Assembly (NCBI GenBank): GCA_000697475.1
Contig: JNEU01001151.1
Coordinates: forward strand, 1-64,000
DNA from: Lichtheimia corymbifera B2541
Lineage: Eukaryota > Mucoromycota > Mucoromycetes > Mucorales > Lichtheimiaceae
DNA length: 64,000 bases
Direction of reading: 5' to 3'
Position 1 is the first letter of the stretch. Each line of letters begins with the position of its first letter. Under the pieces are notes generated by a model that had not been told where the DNA came from, ran no database searches, and was given only the letters and a program-made list of their open reading frames with translations. Position numbers and translations under genes: made by a program. This document shows, one piece after another, positions 27,467 through 37,720 of the stretch.

Positions 27467-27858
27467 ATATACAATGTAAGCGTATTATCACATCAGCATT
27501 AACGCGTTATGGTAACAGGTTGCAAGTCCACCGCATTTACCAAGAAACAACAGCGATCCTGCATAATGCATCATTACCTTTACCGTTGTCAGAGAACGGG
27601 GTTAAGAGTCAATTACGGGATGCATTCGGTGTCCACTTACACATCATGGAATATATCGAACAAAAGCCTGATGTTCAACCAACACAGCAAAAGGCTACTA
27701 CCCCTTCATGGAAGTGGTGCAATGACACGGCTTGTTATGTGAATCTTGTCTCATGTAAACATTCAACATATCATGCTGATTATCCTGGGTTTATGCGTCA
27801 CTTGCTGTATATGGCGTTGTACCTTCGGGAGAAGCCTCGCTCATCCTTACATAGGTAA
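27412..27858 (+). CDS. Unrecognised ORF downstream of the zinc-knuckle ORF
   Basis: 148 codons in a different frame from the upstream ORF, overlapping its read-through tail. It ends exactly at a good donor (AG|GTAAGTCG near 27854), so it may be an internal exon of the same decayed gene. The segment CNDTACYVNLVSCKHSTYHAD has spaced Cys and His, but no family is recognised. Confidence 0.3.
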   Translation: MAKIISWNENQCFPATTVNIQCKRIITSALTRYGNRLQVHRIYQETTAILHNASLPLPLSENGVKSQLRDAFGVHLHIMEYIEQKPDVQPTQQKATTPSWKWCNDTACYVNLVSCKHSTYHADYPGFMRHLLYMALYLREKPRSSLHR

Positions 27859-28618
27859 GTCGATCATGAAGGGTCACGTTTATTATGAATACTAACAACA
27901 TTTCATTATGACCAGTGCAATCGTTTGCCTGTACGCCTTCCCATCCTCTTGCCGGCCCTTCTATATTGGCTTTCTTTACCTGCTATTTCCATTACCATCA
28001 CTTGTACCTCCCCTTTTCTTTGTATAATACTTTTGTACATTTATTGAAATATCGACATTAGATAACCTTAAGACACGACGTTTTACAAATGTCGTCATCA
28101 TCATCACATCCGAATATTCCATATTAACAACATTGCTTATAATTATCATTGTATTGTAGATGGATCCTTTCATTATAAAGAACTCTGAAAGTGGCTCCTA
28201 CTACCTCATTTTTATCTCGTACTACTAGTATCATAATTGGCAAAAAGTTATATCAAAGACAAGGATTTGGTTGTCTACATGCTATAGATAAACTCCCCTT
28301 CTTTGGTTTATGGTTCATGCAACAATGAACCCCTGATTCGTTGTTATATCTTTGCTGATGATAAATAAAGCTCATTCTCCTCATCAACAACGATGCCTAG
28401 CCAACGATCATTGTATGTAACCAAGGTATACCACTATAATAGGAAGCTGGTATAATACAATACACAACAACAACGTTTATCACTAGGCATCTTCAATGGA
28501 CCAAAACTTAATAAATGTCAAATAGTGCATACATCATGACCAGCGCATTGCTGGGCATGAATTTCAACTTCTTTAGCCAGCACTTGCCTCTCTCTCTCTC
28601 TCACTTTTTACACTCTCA
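27859..28618. other. Intergenic, no gene seen
   Basis: AT-rich spacer with no convincing ORF. A CT-dinucleotide run (28588-28604) lies just upstream of the MED4 start and probably belongs to its leader. Confidence 0.5.
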
Positions 28619-29523
28619 ATGGAAACTTCGTTACGCGATCGGGTCGATAGCTTGTTAACTGAATACTCCCAATTGACACGCCAGTTCTTTCAGTCTCTGA
28701 CAGCTATTGCTGAAAACACATCTACAACGACCGATCCTTTACAACAGGCACCTGATCAACTCGTCAAACGCATTACAGACGTCGACGCACGCCTTCAATC
28801 AGCATTAGAAGAAAGTACGTCTTTTATTCATTCCATATATCCATTCCATTGACACTCTATTTCTTTTCTTCTACCTAGTTGAACAACATCAGACACGTCA
28901 ACAGCGCATCATTGCAGTCCAGGACGAGATCCAACAGCACCAAGCGGCGTTACTCTCACTTGTGGAACGACTAAACGACGCCCGCGAGACACTGGATAAA
29001 GAATTGACACAAGCATCAAAGGAGCAAAAGTCGATACAGTTCGCTGATAAAAGTAAGTGACAAAACGTTGTTATGTATTACTGAAACAATGGGACTAATG
29101 CGAGGGAATAAGCAAATGTGGATTTCAGTGACATATTATCCTATGCATCCAAGCTTTCCAAGTATACTTCAGCACCACCCGGGTTTGATCAGATGAGCAA
29201 CGACTTCAAGGTCGACTTTGAAAAGCCATATCCTGATGAAGATCGAATGCGAAGAGGTTTATTATACCGACAGTATGCAGGAACCCACGTACTACCCAAC
29301 ATTACCGATGAAACAGGTAAAGTATACTTTGAGAAGGACGATTCGCGGAGTATATTGACAATCGATATCCATAGTCGAACACTTGTCAATGGCAAGCTCT
29401 GAAGATGAGGAAAGGAGGGGTTCAGCTGGAGCCGCGGATGGTGCACCGGGTAACAAGCCAGCAACAGAAGAGGCACAAGACAACTTTTGGATCCTGGATC
29501 TCAACCCTGATCTCCCATCTTGA
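28619..29523 (+). CDS. MED4: Mediator complex subunit 4
   Basis: Exons 28619-28814, 28879-29052, 29113-29316 and 29375-29523 give 240 residues. MED4 is a middle-module subunit of Mediator, which couples transcription factors to RNA polymerase II. Residues 1-120 form coiled coil. The hallmark of the family follows: DFSDILSYASKLSKYTSAPPG at about residues 128-148, then an acidic PYPDEDRMRRGLLY segment. The tail is acidic and ends in FWILDLNPD, also typical of fungal MED4. The intron after the TDETG segment is 58 bp. The start ATG immediately follows a CT-rich leader and is the only one that opens the coiled coil. Confidence 0.92.
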
Positions 29524-29720
29524 TCATATCTTTTTCTCCTCACTCCACAATCACTACTAAAAGTACACCATGCCATCATGACTCGATACCAATGTAAAGA
29601 GAGCACTCAGCTAGCTATACAACATTGCTTTAATTGAACATTATTAAAAAGATAGCTCAGGGGAAAGAGTATGTAACAATAGAGCAAATGGATTGTGGTT
29701 GAGATGGGTCAATACAGCTA

Positions 29721-32316
29721 TTATAAATCACATTGCATACCAATAAGGACGGATTTGTTCATTGGGACACTGTACAAGGCTTGTTGATTCTCCATAGTAT
29801 TACGCTTGAGCCATGCATATAATTCAATAAAGGCACGCTTGAGGAAAAAGCTTCCGGGTTTAGCAACGATATGGGAGGTACTGCTGAGATAAGTGATTTG
29901 GTTATCACGAGCATTAGCAATAGCGCCAGCTTCATCCAAGCTTTCCACCAAGTTGATGATATGACCGGATAACAATATACCAAGCTCCTCTTCTGTTTCT
30001 GGTAACAAGTCTTTGTATCCTTGTCGAAGAATTACGCGGTACATCAGAGGCCGTGTTGGTTCCCGGAAAACAATGAACCGCTCCTCAGGTTGCACCATAG
30101 CGGTATTGACTCGGCGCACGTGACAAAAGATGACGACTGAGGGTTCCACCTTGAGCGTACTATGCATGTGCTCAAAAGCGGATGGAAGATCAAATCCTGC
30201 TGGATCAAAGACTACCATCAGCATATCACTCTTTTGCGCAAAAGATTTGGTAGACAACGTGTCCAATGGTTTGTTGGTGTCTTCCACCAGGCGTGCCTTG
30301 CGTAAATTTTTTTTGAGGATATCTTCAAAGTCCCACTGACAAAGTGAGCCGTATCGCCATATACCCATCACCATTGCAAGTACTGCGCCAAGCACCACTG
30401 TAAACCAGGCACCATCAGGCACCTTACGCAACGCAGACGTGAGATACGCACCATCAATGATGCCGAAAAAGACCAAAAAGACAAGCGCAAAAACCACGTT
30501 CCACCGCCACACAATAATCGAAAGCAGTGTCATAAGTATGGTTGTGACAAAGGCAGTGGCAATTACGCAGGCACCATAGGCGTTACCTAAGGACGTCGTG
30601 TTCTGGAACCCGCCAGCTACAGCCACCGTACCAATCATCAGCAAATAGTTGGCCATGGGAATATACACTTGGCCTTGATAATGTCGAGACGTATGGACCA
30701 CCTTGAGTTGAGGAAAACATGACAATGTCATTGCTTGGCTAAGGATGGAAAAACATGCTGAAATCATTGCTTGTGAAGCCACAATAGCTGCTAGTAATCC
30801 CATAATAAATGCAAACCAAAACGCCTATATACAATGAACACGCATGAGCCATGTGTACTACGACCAAAAATGAATCGACTTTGGATATACATACCTGTGG
30901 GGGCACGCTGGCGTAAAACGAATTGGACCATGCTTCACCTGTAGTATCCATGACCAAGTAGGCAGATTGCCCAATGTATGCCATCAAGATACACTTGAGA
31001 AAACCATGAGCCATTGGATGCATTAAAGATGATGATAGTGACTTACAGGGTATGCAAAGAGGAGCCATGAGATTCGAACAGCGGTGGGATCAAAGTGGCC
31101 CAAATCGGCATAAAGCGCTTCCACACCCGTGATGCTCAAAAGTGTACCACCCATCATTTTCCAGCCATCAGCACCATGCTTTGCAAACCAGCGGTAGATC
31201 CAATAGGGAGAGAATGCTTGAAATACAGTTGCATCATAATAAATGCAATTATAAATACCACATGCGAGGTTCAAAAGTAGCCAAATGGAAACGATGGGTG
31301 CAAACGAGACGGCAATCTTGGTGGTACCAAAAGGCTGAACAAGGAAAATAAAGATAAGGATCACTTCAGTGATACCCGTACGCATGGCATCCGTGATACC
31401 CGGTGCTTGAATACGTAAACCTTGGACTGCACCAAGCACTGCATCCATCAAAACAACATTAGTTTTTCTACGTGGTTGATCACACAAAAGAGCACGTACC
31501 TGTTTGAGCTGGCGTCAAGATACCATCAGCAATCACCATACAGACACCAACGATGGCTAGCAAATTGATCAAATGACGCAAAAAGATCGAGTCTTCAATC
31601 CATGTACGCACACTACGATTCACATTCTTGATGTCGCCGGTTGGGTAGCGGTTGAAACCAGCTCTGCTTACAGCGTTGGGATTATTCCAGGTGATATTGG
31701 CCTATGTATGTAGGATGATGGAATGAATACATTAGATATGCGATAAGATACGTATGCAATAAAAAACTTACATAACGTGAAAGAAGTGAATAGAGGGCAA
31801 ATGTACCGCCTTCACCATTGTCATCGGCAGATAAGACAAATCCACAATACTTGACACAGACGACGAGAGTGAGAGTCCATATGATCATGGATAATGCTCC
31901 AAGGACGTCTTCTCGGTCGGGTGTAGATGTGAATGTGCCCGAGAATGTATACAAGGGCGATGTGCCTACAATCATTCCTTGTTGAGGAGTGGCGCTTGTG
32001 TGATGAAATAATACAAATATGCACGTACCAAGATCGCCGTAAATCACACCAATGGATTGGTAAGCCAAGAAGAGGATTTTTAGCTTGCTGAATACCTGAT
32101 AGGGTATAAAACAACACATGTTGGCAAGATGGAATCATCGTAAATAGAGGTGTTTACCGGTCGAGATGGCGCATCCGTGTTGATAAGAACATCCTTTGGA
32201 TTGGTATCTTGAATAGAGTTGTACATGGTTCTCTCTTTGGCATCTTCGATCCCGCTCTCTTGATCAAAGTCGACCTTATTACTTTCCAGCATGACGTCTT
32301 CTTTGTGTAGGGCCAT
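29721..32316 (-). CDS. HAK/KUP-family potassium transporter
   Basis: Seven exons on the minus strand: 32316-32158, 32095-32029, 31965-31772, 31701-31500, 31438-31047, 30993-30895 and 30824-29721, giving 738 residues. The protein is a plasma-membrane high-affinity K+ (H+ or Na+ coupled) transporter. Residues 1 to about 53 are cytosolic and acidic. The family motif [14 protein letters not shown] spans exons 2-3. [18 protein letters not shown] and [13 protein letters not shown] segments follow, with about 12 hydrophobic helices to residue 530. The C-terminal cytosolic domain (about 200 residues) has the usual ERFIVFREP and GYKDLLPE. The length is close to fungal HAK1 proteins. The second exon (67 bp) ends within the GDLG codons. 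Substrate specificity is inferred from the family. Confidence 0.94.
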
Positions 32317-32691
32317 GGTGATGATGAATCAATAAGAGAAAAAAGAGTAAGGTTGAGAACAATTCACCGGCCTTTTCAACACGCGTCTCTTTTATTGTGA
32401 TCTTTTGTTCACTGTAGAATCGTAGATATAAAATCGCTATCATTTTACCCAGTCCCAAAGACTTGGCAGTGGCGAGCAAACAGCAAAATGAGCTCATTGA
32501 TCTGGCCAGCATGTTGGTTACACATAGAAAATAGCGCACACGAGCAAAAATCACTCTGCTCACAACGATTTATTCAAAAGAAGTTGTGTGTGTGTTGTGT
32601 GACAAATATGGAAGATGAATCGAAATGAAGAAAATGCATCGTGTTGAAGATAAAGAGGATACTAGCTGTGGCGAGCATGATATGAAACATT

Positions 32692-33524
32692 CTAGAGTGC
32701 ATAGCTTGAAGTGCTGAAGGAGTAATCATCATCACCATCCTCCTCTTCTCGTAATAATATCGATGCTGATGACTCGTCGTCGCTGGTATCTGGAAGAAGA
32801 TCCCATAGCTGATTCTCGTTATCGCTGTATTTTCGCTCGTAAAGAAGTACCACCGTTCCAGGCTTGGTCCAATTGCCCTAACATTGTTGTTGATGACCAT
32901 ATGTGAGATGTATGCCCAGTTTCCATTGGATGATGATCTCTCCCACTTACGCGAATATCAAGAACCAAATTAGGATCGACTTGAGGGTAAATGAAACCAT
33001 CCTCACGATAATACCAGCGTTGATTGTGCGCATCTTCGAGCATCTTTCGACGATATTGGATCATTTGTTTGTCAGTCTCAAGTATACCTAAGGAAAGCAA
33101 GGAATGGTTTGTTTGGCTTGCATTGATGAACAGCTCCCCTTTATAATCCCAATGTCGTACCGCCTGCCACATCGAGCACTACAAAGAGTAAAGTCGTACA
33201 TGTGCAGAGTCAGCATTTTGCATATACACGCGTTTTTCCACCCCACCCCCTAAAGTATATGACTACTCACCGAGACCCGAGTTCTTGTTTATCAAGTATC
33301 CATGATCATACATCCAAAGCTGGTTATCATAGTCCTGCTTTTTCCTCGGCCATACGATAATCTTGGCATTCGCCTTTGAAAGTACAATGTCCAATTCAGC
33401 AACCCACGTTTATAACCACAGAGTCGAAAGGGAGTACCTTGAGCGAATCCCATGCCACATCGAGAACCATTCGGTGAGAGCATCGCGATTGAATAAAGAA
33501 CCACCCCGAAGGAAAGTTGCTCAT
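32692..33524 (-). CDS. Ricin-B-type beta-trefoil protein, short paralogue
   Basis: Five exons on the minus strand: 33524-33438, 33373-33271, 33178-33161 (18 bp), 33087-32951 and 32877-32692, giving 176 residues. It starts MSNFPSGWFFIQSR and has three QxW-type units (NQLWMY, NQRWYY, NQLWDL), each preceded by a VLDV/VLDIR strand. It is clearly paralogous to the protein at 12963-14353: both have the IIVWP(R/Q)K segment and a phase-1 18-bp exon encoding V(L/I)D(V/I). The Pro/Gln tail of the paralogue is replaced by a short acidic, Ser-rich end (EEEDGDDDYSFSTSSYAL). There is no signal peptide. The ligand is unknown. The size is near that of small ricin-domain proteins of Mucorales, but no enzymatic chain is seen. 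An upstream in-frame ATG at 33768 would need read-through of non-trefoil sequence and was not used. Confidence 0.85.
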
Positions 33525-34076
33525 CGTGTTCAAGGTTCAAGGCACAAAGCGCCGTTTGGTCGGGGAACAAGAAAGGGGACACAAGAGCATGGAGACAAGT
33601 TTTACCGTGCTGACATTCTTTGTTGCTGACATTCGCTGAGGAAACAACATCCCGTGCCCAATCAAGATAATGCAATGCTGGTACATGCTGCCTCCGTTTT
33701 TGATTGATATCCACTGCTAATCTACTGTTGTAATTTGCAGGTAGAGTACAATTTACAATTGCGGTCATTTAATAAAGATATATTTCATATGCTGCGCAAA
33801 ATATGATCATCTTGATGATAGAATTTGTGCTTGTGAATGTCCATGAAGTTCTCGAATGTTTGTTATGCTGAGCATGACGATGCGATATAGTTGTGGCGGG
33901 TGCGTTTTTATTGTGCCGATTTTGGCAACCTAAGCGTCATCGACGTGCTGCGCGCTGTTGGATGTGGGGTGTTACAAGCTCAGCAGCCCAAATTCTGTTG
34001 GTGGATAAAAGTCCTTTCTGCGCTCTCTTTCTTCTCGCCGTTCGCTGCTTTTCCCTTTTCTTTCATAAGCCATAGA
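33525..34076. other. Divergent intergenic region
   Basis: Shared upstream region of the minus-strand trefoil gene and the plus-strand surface-protein gene. It is CT-rich at 34016-34070 before the plus-strand ATG. No further gene is supported. Confidence 0.5.
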
Positions 34077-35894
34077 ATGCATATTTTTAAACTATACCTT
34101 TTACTCTCTCTTTTAATCACATGTAAGTCTTATCTTTTGTACTATACCAAATGGCTCATAGCTTCTTGTATTTGTTTGTATAGGCGCCTTCAGTAAAGGT
34201 GGCGGTGGTGGCCGTGGCGGTGGTGGCCGTGGCGGCGGCGGCGGTGGTGGTGGAGCAAGAGGTGGTGGTAGCAGTGGCGGTTCAAGAGGTGGTGGAGGCA
34301 GTGGTGGCTCAAGAGGAGGAGGCAGTGGTGGTAAGTTTGATAACCTTTATTGCACCGTAATCCATTTGACTTACCAATTACTGCTATAGGTGCTGGTAGC
34401 AGGGGTCCTGGAGCAACAACCGGTAAGAAGAATGCAACAAACCGATCCCTTCACCCCTGGATTATTCATTTTCTCTCTTTCTAGGCGGCTCTGCGGGTGC
34501 AACTGCACCACGTTCAGGATCCGTATCAAATGCTGGAAGTTACCAATTCCCATCTGGAAGCAGAGGTTATACTAAAGGAGGTTATGGCGATTATACAAGC
34601 TATGATCCACCTCCAGCACAGTTTGCCAATACACGAGGTAAAGTTCAACAAAATAATAGCTTTCATCGGCATTAAATCGGAACATGTTATAGGTGGATTT
34701 ACCAATTATCGACCCACCTATACTGGAGGTTATGGTGTAGGCGGACAACGTAGCGGCTGGGTGGGAGCATACAATCCTGGCATGGTATATTGGGCACTTA
34801 TGCCAGCATTCTTCTTTGGTGGTTACTGGTGGGCGTATCATCGTTACAACAGCCATGATGGAAACTACTATGCACCCGAAATGAATATTGCTGGTACCGG
34901 TACATCCAATGTCATTCTCAATGGCACTGAATTCACCAGCGATGAGGACAACTATTACTACACATTCAATATGACGACGGGTTATACATATCCCATGGCA
35001 GACCATGGCTTTTTCGCTACATCAGATTCCAGTGCTAACCCAGCCGATTTTGCATTCCGTCTTGCCTTTGGTCATATTGTCGAATTTGAAGATACCAACC
35101 AAAACGGCTTTTACGATGATGGTGAAAGATTGCTTGCAGTAACGTCTCTTGCCAATGCACCATGGCAACCCTTATCAGTACAAAATCAAAGCATGCCTGC
35201 CAACAATAGCCAGACGTATTACGAGATCACAACCGTTGCACGTAACATGTCACGCGGTGGAGCACAAGGTGGAAGAGGATCACCCTTTGATGTTTATTTA
35301 ACATGGCGTTCAAGCAATCTGCAAATCAATATGACCGAAGGTGTACCGATCCAACCCAATTCATTGCAATACAACTTGTCGCTGGCTGGATATCCTATCA
35401 ACACTGATAATGGTAATGCACGCTTGGCTATTGGTCAATGGCTTATTACGTCCCAGGATACACCCGTGGTGTTTGACGTCAATACCACAACACCTATTGA
35501 TGTTGCTCGTCAAATCAAGACCAATGAGACTTATGGTGCATCCATTGGTCCTTATTCGGATGCAAGACTCGAGTATGAGCCCACAGTTAATATTACACCC
35601 GTTGCCAATCCACCTAGCAACATCTCTTTGGAGTCAGATGGCAATACTGCAACTTGGATTTGGGGTGATTCACCACAACGCACTAACAATTTATTGCTCG
35701 TTTCGTTGCCATGGGATAATGCGACCACCTCTCCTCGATTATCCGGATTTGGTTTCTTGGATGTCAATGTCATGAGCTCTTACGCATCGTCAGCATCACC
35801 TTCGCCCGTGTCATCTGTATCATCCGCCAAGTTGATGTCACGTGTATGGCTTACCATTGGCATTGCTACATTTGCTTGCCTGTACTTGAATTAA
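34077..35894 (+). CDS. GPI-anchored glycine-rich cell-surface protein
   Basis: Exons 34077-34122, 34184-34330, 34390-34422, 34485-34637 and 34693-35894 give 526 residues. A signal peptide is clear (MHIFKLYLLLSLLIT, cleavage expected near CAFS). Residues about 19-75 are almost pure Gly with Arg and Ser. A Tyr/Gly region follows, then an aromatic hydrophobic stretch (MVYWALMPAFFFGGYWW) that could cross or bury in a membrane. The central region is Asn/Thr-rich with many NxS/T sites and a DTNQNGFYDDGE segment resembling a calcium-binding loop. The C-terminus is Ser-rich and ends in VWLTIGIATFACLYLN, a typical GPI-attachment signal. It is probably a wall or plasma-membrane surface protein. The first intron lies inside the signal peptide region. 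No catalytic motif is recognised. Confidence 0.8.
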
Positions 35895-36239
35895 CCCTAT
35901 TACTTTATTCCCCACCTCAATCCTTGTACTCAATGTAGCCTTAATAAATGTAACTACGTAGCGGTCTACGTTGTCCGTTTCGCTTGTAAACTTTTTAACT
36001 TCTCGCTGAATGACTTGACACTACCTACGGAGTAATCATATTATAAGAAGCTTACACGTTTACGCATCCACATCATGATACTATAGTATTCATCTTTACA
36101 GGTCTTATAATCCCTTGCCATTCGTATTTCCAACAAGAGATTATTTCAGTAATACCGTGCGTTGGACAGTATTCACGTCAGCGAACACACCAATTCATGA
36201 ACAATATACTCTATTAAGTGGATGATAGTCTCTCCTGCA

Positions 36240-37255
36240 TTTATACTCTCCCATTCAAAATGTTTATAGTGAAGCGTGGAGCCTTTATGAGAACGAAGTT
36301 GATTAGCGTACCTGAAAGCACCTTGTGTAAAAGTTTCATCTTCGGAGCGGCCAATCTCGGAGGTCTAGGGCGGTCCACACGCGATCATTTTCCACCTGTA
36401 TCCTCCCATTCAAAATATTCACAATGAAGCGTCTAGTTTTTAAATGAATAGAGTTGATCAGCATGTCCTAGCGAACCTTCATACCAAGTTTCAGGTTCGA
36501 AGAGGGCAATCCCAAGGTAATTCATACTAAATGACATTTCAATGAATCCGGGCGGACACGGAATTTCCGTCCATCATAGTAAACCCCACATTATACCCTT
36601 CCATTCAAAATCTTTGAATGAAGTGCGGGTTCTTTATTAAGACAAAGTTGATCAGCATGCCCAGGAGCGTATTGTGTGAAAGTTTCAAGCTTCAGGTAGG
36701 CAATCTCGACGTCATGGGCCGCTCGTCCTACTTATATTCCGGTCTGTTCATTGTCGGACGCTCCCATTATATTTCTCACAATGAAGCCTGTAAATTTTAT
36801 TTGAATGGAGTTGATCAACATGTTCAAGCCCACCGCCAAGACCAAGTTTGAAGTTGGAGGTGGACAACCGCGGGGGTGTGCACTATGCACCCTACCTGCG
36901 TTCCGTCCGTCCATCATCTCTCCTATATTTGGACCGCCCGACCCATAAAATATCATAATGAAGCATGCGGTTTTTAAATGAATAGAGTTGATCAGCATGA
37001 CTCAGAGAACCTTCATACCAAGTTTCATGTTCAAAATGGGCAATCCCAAGGTAATGCATATTAGATGGCATTTCCATCAATCCGGCGCGTACCCCATTTC
37101 CGACCCCCCCATAGTAAACCCCACATTACACCCTGTCATTCAAAACTTTCAAATGAAGCGTGGGTTCTTTATTAATACAAAGTTGATCAGCATGTTCTAA
37201 TGCATCTTTTGTGAAAGTTTCAGGTTCGAGAGAGGCAATCAAGGTCATGGATTAA
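36240..37255 (+). repeat. Degenerate tandem repeat, copy 2 of the dispersed family
   Basis: Six or so units of about 160 bp with the AAGTTGATCAGCATG / AAGTTTCA core. The two unit types alternate as at 1018-1665. The better-preserved unit reads VKRGAFMRTKLIS at about 36265 and MKCGFFIKTKLIS at about 36618. Units of the other type contain TTTTTAAATGAATAG at the same place and are not open in that frame. Confidence 0.85.
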
Positions 37256-37274
37256 TTTACAGTGTGCATGGATA

Positions 37275-37720
37275 TGTAGGGCAGTGCCTGATCAATTTAA
37301 TTTCCACCTCTTCCACTTTCAGTTTTTCGTCTCTTACACCCATTCCCAACTGTTGCCCCATTCAAGTACAACTACAGCCTGCGAACGATCGTTCTGCTTC
37401 GACCCATCATGTCAAGCCTACGATTGTCTTGAACCGATTGTCTTTGACTGAATGGCAAGTGCATGGCGTGTGCACCCCACTACAACACCTGCCTTCCTTG
37501 ACACTGGACCTTCTCTCGTACACTCTTCTACCCATGAGCAATCGTAACAGCATTCCATCCTGCAGCTGTCATTAGCAAGGTCTTTACTCCATTGTCTCAA
37601 ACAGCGTTTACAGCCTTGTTGTCACTCTACTACAACCAGCCATAACAGCAGTTGCTATTAGCAAGGCCTTTACTCCATTGTCTCGAGTTACTCGCAGCAG
37701 CCTTTTTCACTTGAACAGCA
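37275..37720 (+). repeat. Second component of the dispersed element, copy 2
   Basis: Matches 1670-2105 in order and orientation, including TTTAATTTCCACCTCTTC, CATTCAAGTACAACTACA and the degenerate internal repeats around GCTATTAGCAAGG(T/C)CTTTACTCC. With the preceding tandem block it forms a composite of about 1.5 kb, so the two loci are copies of one dispersed element about 35 kb apart. Confidence 0.8.

Noticed and set aside
33524..33768. Upstream ATG at 33768 for the short trefoil gene
   Set aside because: The added 80 or so residues do not resemble the paralogue, whose start aligns with the ATG at 33524 in another frame; the frames join only at the spliced exons.
36218..36427. Small ORF with MKRGxFxxTKLIS peptide as a real gene
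   Set aside because: The peptide recurs only inside the repeat family, and alternate units carry a stop at the same place, so it is treated as repeat sequence.
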